Shown here in pieces: positions 35,351-47,074 of a stretch of 64,000 nucleotides of DNA. Each line of letters begins with the position of its first letter. Positions within the stretch are counted from its first letter, which is position 1. Origin of the DNA: Linyphia triangularis (taxonomy: Eukaryota; Arthropoda; Arachnida; Araneae; Linyphiidae); NCBI GenBank assembly GCA_963978545.1, contig OZ021722.1, positions 8,213,401 to 8,277,400 on the forward strand, in the 5' to 3' direction. The position numbers and the translations under genes were made by a program. The notes under the pieces were generated by a model, which saw nothing but the letters and a program-made list of their open reading frames with translations, searched no databases and was not told where the DNA came from.

Positions 35351-35900
35351 TACTTCATAAATATGAACTAATTTTAATTTCACTCTTTTTTTAAAGAATG
35401 CAGGAACTATCCATTGTCAAAAAATAGCCGTAACAATTAAGTTCATAATTGTTGTTTTAGATTGGTTTTCTATACATTCCCAACTTCGAAATTTACGTAG
35501 AAATTTAATTTAAAGGCGTAAAAGATCGGGAAACAGATGTCTTTAACACAGAAAAGTGACTATTAACAAGAAAATGAAATTTTTCCTTTTAATTCGTAGA
35601 TTTTTTTAACAGTCTTTTAATGCTTCTAAATAATCGTTTAAGGCCAACCCCTTTACGTTTATTTCCGTATTTGAATTTCGAATCTAAAATGTCGGGATAC
35701 AAAATTATTTCCGCTGAGTGGTTGGGGATTTATCCATGACCAAAATTGCTTTTAAAGGGAAAATTATTCACTTTAGGGATAAATTAATTCATTGCATTCA
35801 CGCTTAAATATCTTTTATTCCGTTTAAAATAATTTTGGTAGCAGGAAAGAGTTTAAAAAGGAAAATAGGTTGAAATTCTGATTACGTGCCACGAGCCGAC
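35351..35900 (+). repeat. Unit tail block, copy 3, resuming after Helitron B
   Basis: ACTTCATAAATATGAACTAA continues to GATGTCTTTAACACAGAAAA, GAATCTAAAATGTCGG and AAAATAATTTTGGTAGCAGG, in the order of 59505-60440. It contains the empty sites for the F4 element (25690), SINE (59709) and F2 element (26240). Confidence 0.8.
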
Positions 35901-36004
35901 GTGTATCGAGCCAACAGAAAAATATTGTACCACTAACCCACAAACACCTGTTTATGAGGGGAAGGAAATCCGCGACAAGGTAACATGGTACCACGAGCGC
36001 ACAA

Positions 36005-36560
36005 ATTCTAGTTTCTAAAACAATTTAAAATTTTGTTTTTCTAAAGTCCAATTGGAAGGCCAAAACTACTTATGTTGAAAATTTTAGAGCTGTAGCCCTG
36101 TTAGAAATCGTTTTGTAAAATATTAATAAATTAATTAAAAAGAAATTAAATAAAAATTTAAAATTCTGTTTTTCAAAAGTCCAATCAGAAAGCCAAAACT
36201 ACTTATGTTGAATATTTCAGAGCTATAACCCTATTAGAAGCTGTTTTGTAATTTGTTTTTTAATTAATTAGAAAAAAAACTAATCAAAATCCTAAAATTC
36301 TGTTTTTCAAAACAATAATTAGAAGGCTGAAACTACTTATGTGGAAAATTTCAGAGCTGCATCTCTGTTTGAAGTCGCTTTATAAAAAAAAAAAAAATTA
36401 ATTAAAAAAATAACTGATTAAAATTATAGCATTCTGTTTGACATGTATACAATTAGAAGGCCAAAACTACTTATGCTGAAAATGTCAGAGCTCTACTCCA
36501 ATTTTAAAGAGGTTTCTATAGATCCACAGACAGACACGCAATTTGTTTTATTATTATAGA
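36005..36560 (-). mobile_element. Helitron B fragment, reversed
   Basis: On the minus strand its 5' end is TCTATAATAATAAAACAAAT at 36560, preceded directly by the 3' part of another reversed Helitron. Repeats of AAAACTACTTATGTTGAAAA (plus strand) run back to about 36005. The 3' terminus is absent. Confidence 0.75.
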
Positions 36561-37232
36561 CTTCGCCACGAAATTTTACCATGTGCATTAATTTAGCCAG
36601 CCGTGAGGCCCCGCGTTGCGGAAATCCGTCATTGGTGTATAGGCCCCAATTTTTGGCGCTTCGCTCACAGGAAAGTTGATCGCAACGTAAAATCGTCCAA
36701 TCAAAAGTACAATTAGAAGGTTAAAACTACTTATGTTGAAATTTTTGAAGCTGTAGCCCTATTAGAAATCGTTTTGTAAAATATTAATTAATTAATTAAA
36801 AAAGAACTAAATAAAAATTTTAAATTCTGCTTTTCAAAAGACCAATTAGAAAGCCAAAACTACTTATGTTGAAAATTTCAGTACTGTAGCCTTATTAGAA
36901 GTTGTTTTGTAAAAAAATTTGTTAATTAAGAAAATTAATTCAAAAATTACTAATTAAAATTTTAACATTCTGTTTTTCAAAAGTCCAATTAGAAGGCTAA
37001 AACTACTTACGTTGAAAATTTTAGAGTTGTATCTCTATTTGAAGTCACTTTGTTGAAATTTTAATTAATTTTTTTTTTTACATTCTGTTTGACATACATA
37101 AAATTAGAAAGCCAAAACTTCTTATGTTGAAAATTTCATAGCTCTACTCTAATTTTAAGTAGGTTTCTATAAATCCACAGAGCCACAGACAAATAGACAG
37201 ACAGACAGCTTGTATTATTATTATATATTAGA
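36561..37232 (-). mobile_element. Helitron B, reversed, lacking the last bases
   Basis: On the minus strand it runs from TCTAATATATAATAATAATA (ends at 37232) to TTTCGTGGCGAAG (starts at 36561). The 3' region (GGATTTCCGCAACGCGGGGC) matches 35265-35290. The final ~18 bases with CTAG are missing, and the next Helitron starts at once, giving a head-to-tail tandem. Confidence 0.75.
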
Positions 37233-37769
37233 GGGCTAAAACAACTTATGTTGAAAATTGCAGATCTGTATCTCTATTTGACGTCACTTTGTAAAAAAAG
37301 AATATAAATTAAAAAATAACTAATTAAAATTTTGACAATTAGAAGGCCAAAACTTCTTATTGTAGCCAGATTCACAATTCTTCATGTCTCGCACATCCGT
37401 CAATATAATATCTTTTATTTGCAATAAAAGTCGTAACTCTAAGTTAATTACAAGTTTATTTATGTCCGTACTAATAACGTCCTAATTAGTCATTTTAATT
37501 GCAATTAGCTAATTAAAAAAATTAGCGGAAGAAAAAAAGTTTATATATAAAAATGTACCATTTTTAATTCTGATATACTGACAAGAAGTTTGAAATTATA
37601 AAATAAAAATTAAAGAATGGAGATCCTACCCTCTGCACATAAACTAGCAGTTTGTGCGCTTGTGGTACCATTCGCTTGATAAATAACAGGCATCTCTCTC
37701 CCCTCGCAAATACAGCAGGTGTTTGTGCGCTCTTGGTACAATGCGCTCGTGACACTTCGGTTCGTGGCA
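37233..37769. other. Helitron-like fragment then unassigned sequence
   Basis: 37233-37365 repeats the Helitron B internal motif in reverse (AAACAACTTATGTTGAAAAT). From 37366 to 37769 I recognise no family. The phrase TTTGTGCGCT(Y)NTGGTAC occurs twice (37650-37672, 37720-37740), and its complement occurs near 35985, hinting at a small short-word repeat. Confidence 0.45.
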
Positions 37770-38035
37770 CGACACCAAATCGGTTAGAGAAACGTGTGTA
37801 AAATCGGCCCCCAAAACTTGATAAAATGCATTGTCATCGATAACGAATCTATCTGCCAAGTTTCCACCCGATCAGAAGAAGGCAAGTGAGTTAATATCAG
37901 GCTTCCTCAGATTTCCGGGCTGCCACAAACGAACAAAATCAAAGTTAATATAAAGCGACTGTCCAACGTATCACTTCTCTTTTTTTTTCTTTTTCGCAAT
38001 TTTGTCATTTCAAAGTAATGGGGTTGATTTGTACC
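37770..38035 (+). repeat. Unit block R, paralogue of 60870-61135
   Basis: CCAAATCGGTTAGAGAAACG, CAAAACTTGATARAATGCAT, GAATCTATCTGCCAAGTTTC and AAGCGACTGTCCAAC follow the same order as 60870-61060. The block then leads into a family-2 SINE in both places, so the SINE predates the duplication. Confidence 0.8.
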
Positions 38036-38036
38036 C

Positions 38037-38172
38037 TCAACGAGCTATTCTTATGAACAATAACTGCTAATCGTGCATATTAACGAGGATTCCGAACCAC
38101 AACGAACGTGCATGCCAAACCCGGGATTCGAACCCGGCATCTTTGGTATGCGAACTATGCTGCCATCAGGTG
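38037..38172 (-). mobile_element. tRNA-derived SINE (family 2), reversed
   Basis: The minus strand reads CCACCTGATGGCAGCATAG, then the B box GGTTCGAATCCCGGG and GTTCGTTGTGGTTCGG. The same copy is present at the orthologous position of the 61-kb unit, so it was inherited through segmental duplication. Confidence 0.75.
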
Positions 38173-38258
38173 GTCAAAGTTATAGCGTGTCTGTTCTGAA
38201 CGACAAATGCTGAATGCAAATCTGAAAGACAATTCCTGAAATTGTACTCTAAGCTTTC

Positions 38259-38290
<32 letters not shown>

Positions 38291-38879
38291 TTATCAATTT
38301 TGTTCCAAAACCATAAAGAGAAATAAACATATATCCAGAGGAGAAAACGTTTTCTAAAATTTTAATTATTGACAAAAATTTTAAATTGTTGCAAAATCGT
38401 ATTAGTTGTAAGTTTTGAAGTTGAAGTAATGTTCTTTTTGAAGTACTTTGAATATTGCTTAAAAACTAAATAAGTGATCATAATTAAAAAATAGTGTTAT
38501 TGTCTGATGGTATAACTGTTGATTTGCTGAAAAGTTGTTTGACGTTAAATATTAGATTTGAAAAGAATGTGTTACGAACCTTTGTCAGCTTTAACCTCTT
38601 CACCCTTGAAGATTAACAAAAGGATTTAAAAAATATTTTACTGTTTCATGGAGTTATTTTGTTGTCAAGGACTAAGAAAAAAAAGTATTTTTATTTATAA
38701 GTTTATTAGGGGGCCTAAAATTTTAGGTACACGTATGTGGACCCTAGTTTTCTATTACACAAAATAATAAGAATATTGAAATTGATAAAATGCTTGTAAA
38801 AGAAGTATTAACATGTTTTAATTAAACTTTATTATTAAACACTTTATTTTTTAAGTAATTTAGAATATTTTCATTACAT

Positions 38880-39355
38880 TTACTTTGAATGGAACTTTTC
38901 AAAGGAATTATTTTTCAGCACACATAAGTAAATGTTGCACTTGGTGCAAATTACTCTCGTTCTAGATTTGCACCCCACCAGACGACATTTGGATGCATTT
39001 TTGTCGTCCATGTACCTGGGTAGGTGACCTATATTATCAAATTGTACATCCTTTGGAGGACGAGCCGACCAAACGGTATAGTGGTTAGCGTGCTGGCTTC
39101 TAGACCGGGAGGTTGCGGGTTCGAGTCCCGTGTATGGCATGGGTGTTTGTAAATGTATGTTGGCTTGTCTAATGACGAATGTTTCGGCGCATTATAGCCC
39201 TCGTGTTGCTGACGGCGCCAGATAATTTGAAAACAACCAACCTTTGGAGGACGATGAATAACTTTTCGTTGCTTTAAGGGCACGTGAAATTCCTCTTTAG
39301 AGGAGTTAGTTTGCGTGGCCTTCCTCTGCGAGAACTCCCAGATAAATTTCCTTCA
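38880..39355 (-). pseudogene. piggyBac-like transposase C-terminal remnant
   Basis: Reading leftwards and skipping the SINE insertion, the frame gives EEFHVPLKQRKVIHRPPK, then DVQFDNIGHLPRYMDD. It ends with a cysteine pair motif KCRLVGC...ICTKCNIYLC and NSFEKFHSK before the stop. PiggyBac transposases end in such a cysteine-rich C-terminal domain, which binds terminal DNA. The upstream catalytic DDD domain is not found, so the element is deleted. Insertion of 177 bp plus a 14-bp duplication shifts the frame. Confidence 0.75.
39064..39240 (+). mobile_element. tRNA-derived SINE (family 1) inside the transposase remnant
   Basis: Full-length copy with head GCCGACCAAACGG, box-B-like GGTTCGAGTCCC and CAACCAA tail. 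The target duplication CCTTTGGAGGACGA lies at 39050-39063 and 39241-39254. It is antisense to, and disrupts, the piggyBac-like frame. Confidence 0.92.
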
Positions 39356-40775
39356 TACTTCAATAAAGATGAAGCAATAATCATGTATTTTTTTATGTCA
39401 TTGCTTTTGTGAAAGCGCACACAATAAATCTAGCAATTAGATATTGCTAGATCCACAATGTGTAAACGTATACACAGTCTATTTCTTTGTTCTTGCAGCA
39501 CAACGATAGTATGCTAAATATCGATCACAGAGATCAGTACCCCCCCATCGAAATATTATACATTCGAATTACAGCAGGCTGTGGAATGCTAACTTTTTTT
39601 CTCCTCTTTGGACAAATTACTCTGTTGTAATAATGCCTGAATATCACCTGGAGTCCATAAGCCTACAAAAAATAATTTCATATAATATTTTAGAATTATA
39701 CTTAGTCACTACTATACTGTATGCTCAAAATTATGGTTTTGTATTAAGTTAATTTTAAACAAAACAAACACTAAATCTACTTCTGCACTTAAAACATAAC
39801 TAAGTTACTATTTTTTTAATTATTTTTTTTGTTAAAAAGTTCTACAATTTAAAAACGTAAATTCCAGAATGTTTTAAACAACTTTAAGTTAAATAATAAA
39901 GTAGTAAACAAACACTTTACATACACTCTGTGCACTTATACCATAATGCCTCAGCTTACTAATATTTTGTTTTTCTTAAATTGTTCCAAATTTTAAGTGT
40001 ACAATGTTCTAATATAATTTTAGGACAAATTAATTGAGTAAAAACAAACAGTTAACATACACATACATTTAAACAATAATAACTTACTATTAAATAATAA
40101 TTATTTACTAATTTTAACAATAATTACTTATTAACACATTTTCATCATATTACAATAAATTCAGCCTAATGGACGAAGGTGCACAAATGTGTACCCAATT
40201 ATAATTATTGACCCAACTTTTCAATAAAGCATTTTTACAAACAAAACTATTCTAAGTAGATGTTGAAAGATTAACTTAATTAGAAATAATTTTATTGGAT
40301 CAAAAAATAATATTTAAAATACTGAAAATTACTTACATTTTCGACTTCGCTGTGATGTCACCATTTTCAGAAAATCACTTTTGTAAACAAATATTTCTTG
40401 AGGAAAATTAAGCCTTTGCTGCCCTCTATGATATTCATTACGAAGCTCAGACATCCCCAAATGTAAAGGTGAGGTTGAAATTACAAAATTTTCCACCATT
40501 AAATTTTACAAACAAATATTATGAGGTCCACATATGTGGACCTACGGAGTGAAGAGGTTAAAGAAATATCCTTAAATTTTTTAAACTACCCCTAATTTCT
40601 GGTATTTTGCCTACATTTTTAGAAATTATCCTTAAAATGTTCCTGAAGTTTTTGAAATTAACCCTACCATTCTTGCCTAATTTTTTAAAAATAAAATCCC
40701 CCCCCCCCCATTTTCTTTAGACAAAAGAAGAATTCATGGTCTGTCCAAATTCCAACATTTTTCTTGCTTCTATAG

Positions 40776-41424
40776 TAGAGGTCGGAAATATCGATTGAAA
40801 TAAATATCGATACTATATCGTTGTATATAGAAAAATATCAATACAATTTTTTTTTTTTTCCCCTTCCCTTTTTTTTTCTTCAATTTTGCCAGAAATAAGG
40901 TTTTTCGGGGCAAATTTCTACTTTTAAGGAATTCATGCCAAAATTGTTTTAATAAATGAATTATATTATCGATCAGGGGGGGGGGGGAATAAATAAAATA
41001 CATTTGGAAGTCAATGCATAAATTCATTTATTTTTAAGGAAGAAATTTTGAAAAGTAGTTCACCGTTCATTTTACTGATAGAGATTTTTTAATATTTAAA
41101 ATTAGATGCAAATTCCAGGCACACGTTTGCAACAGAAACTGCGCTATGTTAAGGACTACTAATAAATGATCTTATCTTTCCATTACATTATGTTTTCTTT
41201 TTGGTTAGAGTGGCACTTTAACTGTCTCTCAGCCAAGTCCAAACTTTAGTTATGAAGTTTTTGAAAAGGGAATAAAGAAAATAAAAAAAACATGGAACTA
41301 CAAAACGATTTTCAAAAAACTCAATTTTTTAGAAAATATCGATATATCGGTGACTTGTATCGATATTTTCAGTATCGGGTGTATTTTTAAAAATATCGTC
41401 GTATCGATATATCGCCGACCTCTG
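40776..41424. mobile_element. hAT-like MITE with ATCGATAT subterminal words
   Basis: Ends TAGAGGTCGG and CCGACCTCTG are inverted, with ATATCGAT words clustered at both ends. The near-perfect 8-bp duplication TTCTATAG / TTCTATGG (40768-40775, 41425-41432) fits hAT elements. The paralogue at 61925-61945 is uninterrupted. The interior has a T-run, a G-run (40977-40988) and no frame of note. Confidence 0.8.
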
Positions 41425-41459
41425 TTCTATGGTAGTCAGGAAGAAATAATTTTAAAAAA

Positions 41460-42110
41460 GTCTTGGAAGAGGTCCCTTTCCCCCGAAAATTCCTAGTATT
41501 CCTTAAATTTTTATTTTCCTCTAAAATTCCTAAAACTGTACTTGCATTTTTCGGTAATTTCCTAGAAAGGAACACAAAATAATAATCCTAAAATTGCACT
41601 TACATTTTTCAATAATTTCCTACAGAAAGGAAAAAAAATCCTAAAATAGTACTTACATTTTTTTTTATAATTTCCTTAAATAATAATTAAAAATTCCGAA
41701 AATACCCCGATTTTGTCTCCAACACCCGCTGAAAAAACTCCAATATTCCTTCAGATGAGAAAAAATTCGCATGTTTGTAAAAATAGTATTGTTTAATTAT
41801 GTTATTATTTTAAAAAGTTGTTTAATGTTAAATTTTTTAAAAATTGGCGGTTTGCAGACTGCAGAAGCAAACAAGCTTTGGATAAAATGTATCTGTGGCC
41901 TATGTCAGCTTCAAAAGAAATATCCCTAGATGTTTTTGAATTATCCATAAAAGCTTTAGAATTATTCCTAAAATTTTAAATACTATCCCTAAAAGCTATA
42001 GAACTATCTACAATCTTTAGGAATTTTCCCTAAAATTTCCTAAAGTTTTTGGTATTATCCCTAAAATTCCTTCCTAAATTTTTTTTAGAAACACTCGCTG
42101 CGCCCCCTGG
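41460..42110 (+). mobile_element. F1 element upstream of exon copy 2
   Basis: Exon-linked F1 subtype with CCTAAAATTGCACTTACATT, CCAACACCCGCTG, TGCAGACTGCAGAAGC and serial ATCCCTAAAA words. The left end is decayed (AGAGGTCCCTTTCCCCC). The right end CTGCGCCCCCTGG merges with the exon-like segment. Confidence 0.7.
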
Positions 42111-42189
42111 TCTTCGCTGGATGCCAGTAAATAACTGCAGAAGAGCAGTTGACCTCACCTCATCAAGAACCATTCCTGTATCAAATCAG
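42089..42189 (+). CDS. Candidate internal exon, copy 2 of 4
   Basis: The acceptor AG at 42087-42088 follows a T-run, and the donor GTGAGTG starts at 42190. The 101-nt segment encodes, in the shared frame, RWMPVNNCRRAVDLTSSRT then IPVSNQ. Compared with copies 1 and 3 it carries three extra codons (AAT AAC TGC), shared in kind with copy 4. It has one extra base within the F1-derived start, so the upstream phase differs. The product is unknown. Confidence 0.35.
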
Positions 42190-42839
42190 GTGAGTGTCTT
42201 TTGTGTCGTCATATTATTGCTGAGTTATCCGAATCCAACCATTTGAAGATTCTTCTTTTGGAACGTTTGACCGCTTTTCTACCCTTTAAAGTTGGTTAAT
42301 CGACATCAGATTCTATTATTATTCTTCTATTTTAGTTCTTGTTGACATTTACATCAATTATCAGGGTTAAAACTATATCGGAAATGGTACATGCGAATAT
42401 CCCTCGTTTGGAACGTTTGACCCCTTTTCGACCCCTTAAAATTGGTTAATCGTGATTGCAGGGCTGCCACAGGCGACTAAAAAGGCTACTAAAGCGACTA
42501 TTTTAGTGGCCAGGCGACTATGGCAACTATTTCAATGAAAAAAGGGCCCAAAACGACTATTTTGAACAAAACCTTCAACTATTTTTGGGCTCAGGCGACT
42601 ATTTTTTTAGAAATTGGATACCGTCCGATAGTAGGACGAAAAAAAAATCGGTACTAACTCAAAATGGTGATTTTTTTTTAAGGGGTGCGGGAGAGCGAAC
42701 ACTACCGAACATTTTTCGCGGGTAGAGCAGGGCCTATTCTAACGGGTAGTTGTGGCTTATTTGGGCAGTCGTAAATTCAAAATGGGCAGTCGTAAATTCA
42801 AAATTGGGCAGTCGTAAAAAACACAAAACCAAATAAAAT

Positions 42840-43565
42840 AAAGAAAATCTAGGGGTATGGAACATCGCACAACTTTCAATTACATTATAATACTGACGTG
42901 GATTTGTGTCATTTACCGTTTTCATATTTTCATCATTCATTTAGATGAAATGGTCAGTTGGGCAGTATTTTTTGCGATAATTCTTGTATAGGTCTGAAGA
43001 AAAAGAAAAAAAACTTCGCCACAATGGCGATTTTGATGATATACTTTTAGATAATCCTTATATTACCCTTTGTTATAAGCGAAACTGTGGAGAGATGAAA
43101 AAACGATCGTTGATGAGGTATGCTCATAGAAAGAGAGCTCTGTGTTAAAGGCATTCGTTTTTTAACTTCTTACACCGTTAAAGCATTTTAACGGGAATTT
43201 CGGAGGTGGGGATGTTTAGAACACCTTAAGAGGCATTACCATAGCGATTTTGAACAAAATCGTTAGATCCGTTTATTTACCAATTACTGAAAAACGTGAT
43301 TTTTTCAATGGCAGTTACCTTATGCGCATGCGCGATTTTGACGAAAACCTTAATGGTATGTCCTGAGGTCATCATCAACCTGCACACCAAATTTGAACAT
43401 CGTTATTCATTTTGTTCGGGAGTTATGCTGACCACGTACACACAGACATTTTTTCTTTATCACTTTTTTGATATCAGAATGTTCCAAAACGTATCATTTT
43501 TTTTGTTGACCGAATCCTATATTTTTATTACTCTATGTATTACATATGGGAAACTAAAAGTAAAA
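42840..43565 (+). repeat. F3 dispersed repeat
   Basis: Direct copy of 11045-11745 with CATTTACCGTTTTCATATTT, GATATACTTTTAGATAATCC, TTTAGAACACCTTAAGAGGC, TATGCGCATGCGCGATTTTG and GGGAGTTATGCTGACC. The 91-codon frame 43296-43571 is a by-product of this repeat; a related frame on the opposite strand appears in the 16.9-kb copy. Confidence 0.7.
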
Positions 43566-43574
43566 AATTAATTA

Positions 43575-44135
43575 AAAAAAAAACTTCGCCAAAATTCCGA
43601 ATTTGGCGATATACTTTTAGATAATCCTTATATTATCCTTTGTTATAAGCGAAACTGTGGGGAGAAGAAAAAAAGAGCGTTGATTAGGTATGCTCAGGGA
43701 AAGAGAACTCTGTGTTGAAAGCATTCGATTTTCAACTTTTTACGCCATAAAAGCATTTTTACGTGAATTTTGGAGGTGCGGATGTTTAGAACACCTTAAG
43801 AGGCATTAGCACAGTGATTTTAATCAAAATCGTTGGAGCCGTTTTTTCGAAATCATTAAAAAACATGATTTTTTTCAATGGCAGCTACCTTATGCGCATG
43901 CGCGATTTTGACGAAAACTTTAATCGTAGGTCCCATGGCCACCAGCAACCCGCATACCAAATTTGAACATCGTAGGGCAATTTTGAGGGAGTTATGCCTA
44001 TCACAGACAGACTTTTTTTCTAGATCACTTTTTTGAAATCAGGGTGTTCCAAAACGTGGAGAAATGCAAAAAAAAAATTGATATTTTTTCTTGAATGCTA
44101 TACTTTTATTACCCTATGTATAATACGTATGGGTG
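43575..44135 (+). repeat. F3 dispersed repeat, tandem second copy
   Basis: It begins directly after the first, with AAAACTTCGCCAAAATTCCG, and repeats GATATACTTTTAGATAATCC, TTTAGAACACCTTAAGAGGC and TATGCGCATGCGCGATTTTG. The two copies are clearly more similar to each other than to the 11-kb copy, so this pair arose by tandem duplication. Confidence 0.75.
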
Positions 44136-45353
44136 ATTGAAAGTAATAATTGCTCATTCTTTTTTTGTAACAATAGTGCATGTGGTACTTATATGATTTC
44201 ATATTGTGAAATATTTGTATTTGGAATACAAATAAGGCATACGTATAAAATCAAAGCTGAGATATGTCGATATCTCGGCTCCAAGCTTAAAATCTTAATC
44301 GAACCTAAAGCTTAATCGGCTTGTCTAAGCTTAAAATCTTTATTGGGCAGAAAGATTTTTAGAAAGCACCGGATGTCTTTTTTCCCTGACCTTGAAATAA
44401 GGAGTGGATGCGGATTGTTATGCGAGTCAAGTGTCAGCTGATCAGCTACCGCCACAAGCCGAAACCTTGGAATATCTTGTCTCCTCCACTTGAACAGTCG
44501 CGCGCGAAACCCCCCTTTTCCCCTTTGTCAATAAATCTTCAGTTCGGCTGTTTGCGGTCAACACTCCCACTGTGTATCCTGTCCTCCTCTGGAATTTTCA
44601 AGGGAGATGACCACTGTATTTTCAGGGGGTGGGTGATAACAGTTGTAAAATAAAAACAGCAATGAATAGTTTGCAAGAGGGTAGCTGAATTTAGAGTTTA
44701 GACACAATATCTTTTTTTACGAAGAAGGTGGATGTTAGCTATTGAATGTTTGCCTTGTAAGGGTAAATAATTTTTTAATATTTGGTATGAAAAACATTAA
44801 ATTTGTATTTCCGATTGTTTACTTGTCTTTTTCAACTTTGCAATGAAAGGTATTTCAAATTCTTTCATAAGAAAAATATTGTAAAAATATATAGATTTAT
44901 AAATATTAATCAATTAACCTCATGAAGTAGCGTAACAGAAACCTGGTTTTAAAATTTGAGTGTAGTAACCTACGATAGTAGTAACCTAACTCAAGATAGT
45001 TGTTTTTGACAGCAACCACGGTCATTTTCACCTACCTGTTGGGTTCCAATGTTTTATCTTTCCCCGTGCAAGGCAACAGCATACACAATTATATTCCCAA
45101 ATATCAAATTATTTCGCTTTATTTACTCTAAACAAAAATGAATTTGTGGAATTTGCCTTGAACTTAGGAAGAAAGTATGAACAGTATTTATGTTATTAGA
45201 CGTTATGTCGGAGATTTGTGTTGGTGTCATGAACGATTTCGCCGTGTAGGTCAATCGATATAGAATGATTAGAATTTCAATGATGCTAAATTTGTAAATA
45301 AAATAATTTAAATTTTTAAGCAATTTATTTAATTACTTTGAATGTAGCTTAAA
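44136..45353. other. No gene assigned; one GC-richer patch
   Basis: 44380-44640 is less AT-rich, with an 81-codon plus frame (44408-44653) and the palindromic words TCAGCTGATCAGCT and CGCGCGCG nearby. No domain is recognisable. The rest (44640-45353) is AT-rich. It lies inside F6, so it may be F6 interior. Confidence 0.35.
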
Positions 45354-45623
45354 CAGGGAGGCGACAGAACCGGGAATTCAGGGAAATGTCAAAAAATTTC
45401 GTAAAATTACTCTTTAATCAGGGAATTTTGAAATTTTCAAGTTTCCCTTCTCGCTTACCCCGTAATAGGGTGCGGACATCTATCCCAACTCGCGTCACAC
45501 GATGTATATGTAGTTTTTATAGTTGGTCGATTTGGGTGTACGAAGTTTCCGAACTTTTTCTACTCTCAGCAGCTAAATCAAACCGACCGATTTCCCCTCC
45601 TCGGCCAACAACCACGTGTTCCG

Positions 45624-45655
<32 letters not shown>

Positions 45656-47074
45656 CTGAAATCATTGTTATGCTTAGAACAATTATTTACACATTATTTC
45701 TGTTAGATTTTTGGTTATCCTATAACTTCGCGTCCGCCGGCTTCTTGTTGTTAAAAGAATCTCCAAACTTCAATCTGTCTGCATCCCTTACAGACATGAT
45801 TATTTTTCTACTTGCCTTGCGTTTTTTGTCAACATTCTATATTAGAACCCTAATTATTTACGTATTATTTCTGTTAGATTTTTAGTAATCCTATTATTTA
45901 GAAGCACAACCACCAGTAGATTTATTGTTTCAAAAATTCCTCCAATTTAAATCTGATAAATCTGACTGCATCCTTTACAGATATGATTATTTTTCTTCTT
46001 GTCTTGCGTTTTTTGTCAATAGAATATATTGGAACCCTAAATTCCTTAATATTTCAAATTGATTCCATCATATTTTTTAGTTTTTATTAACCCTTTACAG
46101 CACTGTGTTATTATAGATGTGCAACAAATCTATAGGTATTCATAAGCAAAATGGGTTAGATAGTGTAATTTTTTTTTTGTACTTTAATTTTGACAATATA
46201 TCTAACGCAGTGAAAGTGATATGTGTTTTTGGTTTATATGTTTAATATAAATCAAACAAAAAATTGAAGTATCCTCCTCCCCCTCCAAAAAATAATAATA
46301 AAAAAAAATCTAAATGCTCTACTGCATACATTCAGGCAAAGGGTTATTGAATTTAAAAAAAAAAAATCCTTGCATTTCCCCCCCCCCCCCTGCCGAATGC
46401 TGTGCTTGTCATGTTTTATGAAAACGATTTTTTGCCTCATTTAATATGTACTTTTATGGTTTAAGATAGTATTTTTGTTATATAGAAATAAAATTTTATA
46501 CATCTATAAGTAATTTTTATAAGAAGCTGTTAATTTCCAAGACTTTCTTTCATGCATTATGTGTTATTTATCTTTTCTCAACTTCAAAATCCAAAACACA
46601 TAATTTTTCATGAAATATATGTACGTAGTGAAATTTGTGACTGAATAGCAAAATGCTGATTATATAAGTTTCATGCTCATGCCTGCGACATATATTAAAG
46701 AAAATAACATTTTATTCTTTTTTTAATTAAAAAGAAAAGTACTAGTTTTGCTTTTCCTTGAAGTTAGCAAGGATGGGTGTAGTTTGTAAATTGGTTTATG
46801 TGAATTTTGTATTTTTTTATTAATGTTTTCCATTCTTTTTCATGCTCTAAAGACGTTTATTTTGATTTTTAGCCTAAAATTATATTTTCTTGCAATTATA
46901 CTTTGCCTAAAACAATACTAGTTAATGTAATTCTAAATAGTCAAATGTATAAATTTTTAAATTGGCCATTATTTTCTTTTTTTTTTTTTTAAATGATAAC
47001 ATCGAGAGAGATGCACATTAGGAAATTTTCTGGATATCAGGGAATTTTGTTTCTTAAATTCTGCAACCATTCTG
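45354..47074 (+). mobile_element. F5 element, long copy
   Basis: Left end CAGGGAGGCGACAGAACCG and decayed right end TTCTGCAACCATTCTG, with a 5-bp duplication TTAAA (45349-45353, 47075-47079). The interior shares TTTCCCTTCTCGC, CGAACTTTTTCTACTC, ATTATTTCTGTTAGATTT and GACATATATTAAAGAAAATA with the F5 copy at 29092-33902. These two therefore represent a longer F5 form of about 0.8-1.7 kb. The T-run (45625-45650) explains the 106-codon frame. Confidence 0.7.

Larger units (their letters stand above)
38595..40557 (-). mobile_element. piggyBac-like transposon, internally deleted
   Basis: Flanked by TTAA (38591-38594, 40558-40561). Terminal inverted repeats are CCTCTTCAC and GTGAAGAGG. The paralogue at 61725 reads through the empty TTAA (AGCTTTAAAGAAATATCC). 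Near the right end lies a 16-bp palindrome GTCCACATATGTGGAC (40526-40541), with a partial relative near 38730. The minus strand keeps a transposase C-terminus, while the rest is AT-rich non-coding. Confidence 0.9.
38270..40715 (+). mobile_element. F1 copy split by a piggyBac-like element
   Basis: The left part 38270-38594 (GTTGAAGTAATGTTCTTTTT, GTTGTTTGACGTTAAAT, CTTTGTCAGCTTTAA) and right part 40558-40715 (AAGAAATATCCTTAAATTTT, AAATGTTCCTGAAG) join to match 61440-61860. The 1,963-bp piggyBac-like element sits exactly at the TTAA between them. Confidence 0.8.

Noticed and set aside
43296..43571. 91-codon frame
   Set aside because: It lies in an F3 repeat; a similar short frame appears on the other strand of the reversed F3 copy at 16.9 kb, so it reflects repeat sequence.
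45386..45885. 106- and 89-codon frames
   Set aside because: They run through a 26-bp T-run inside an F5 element.
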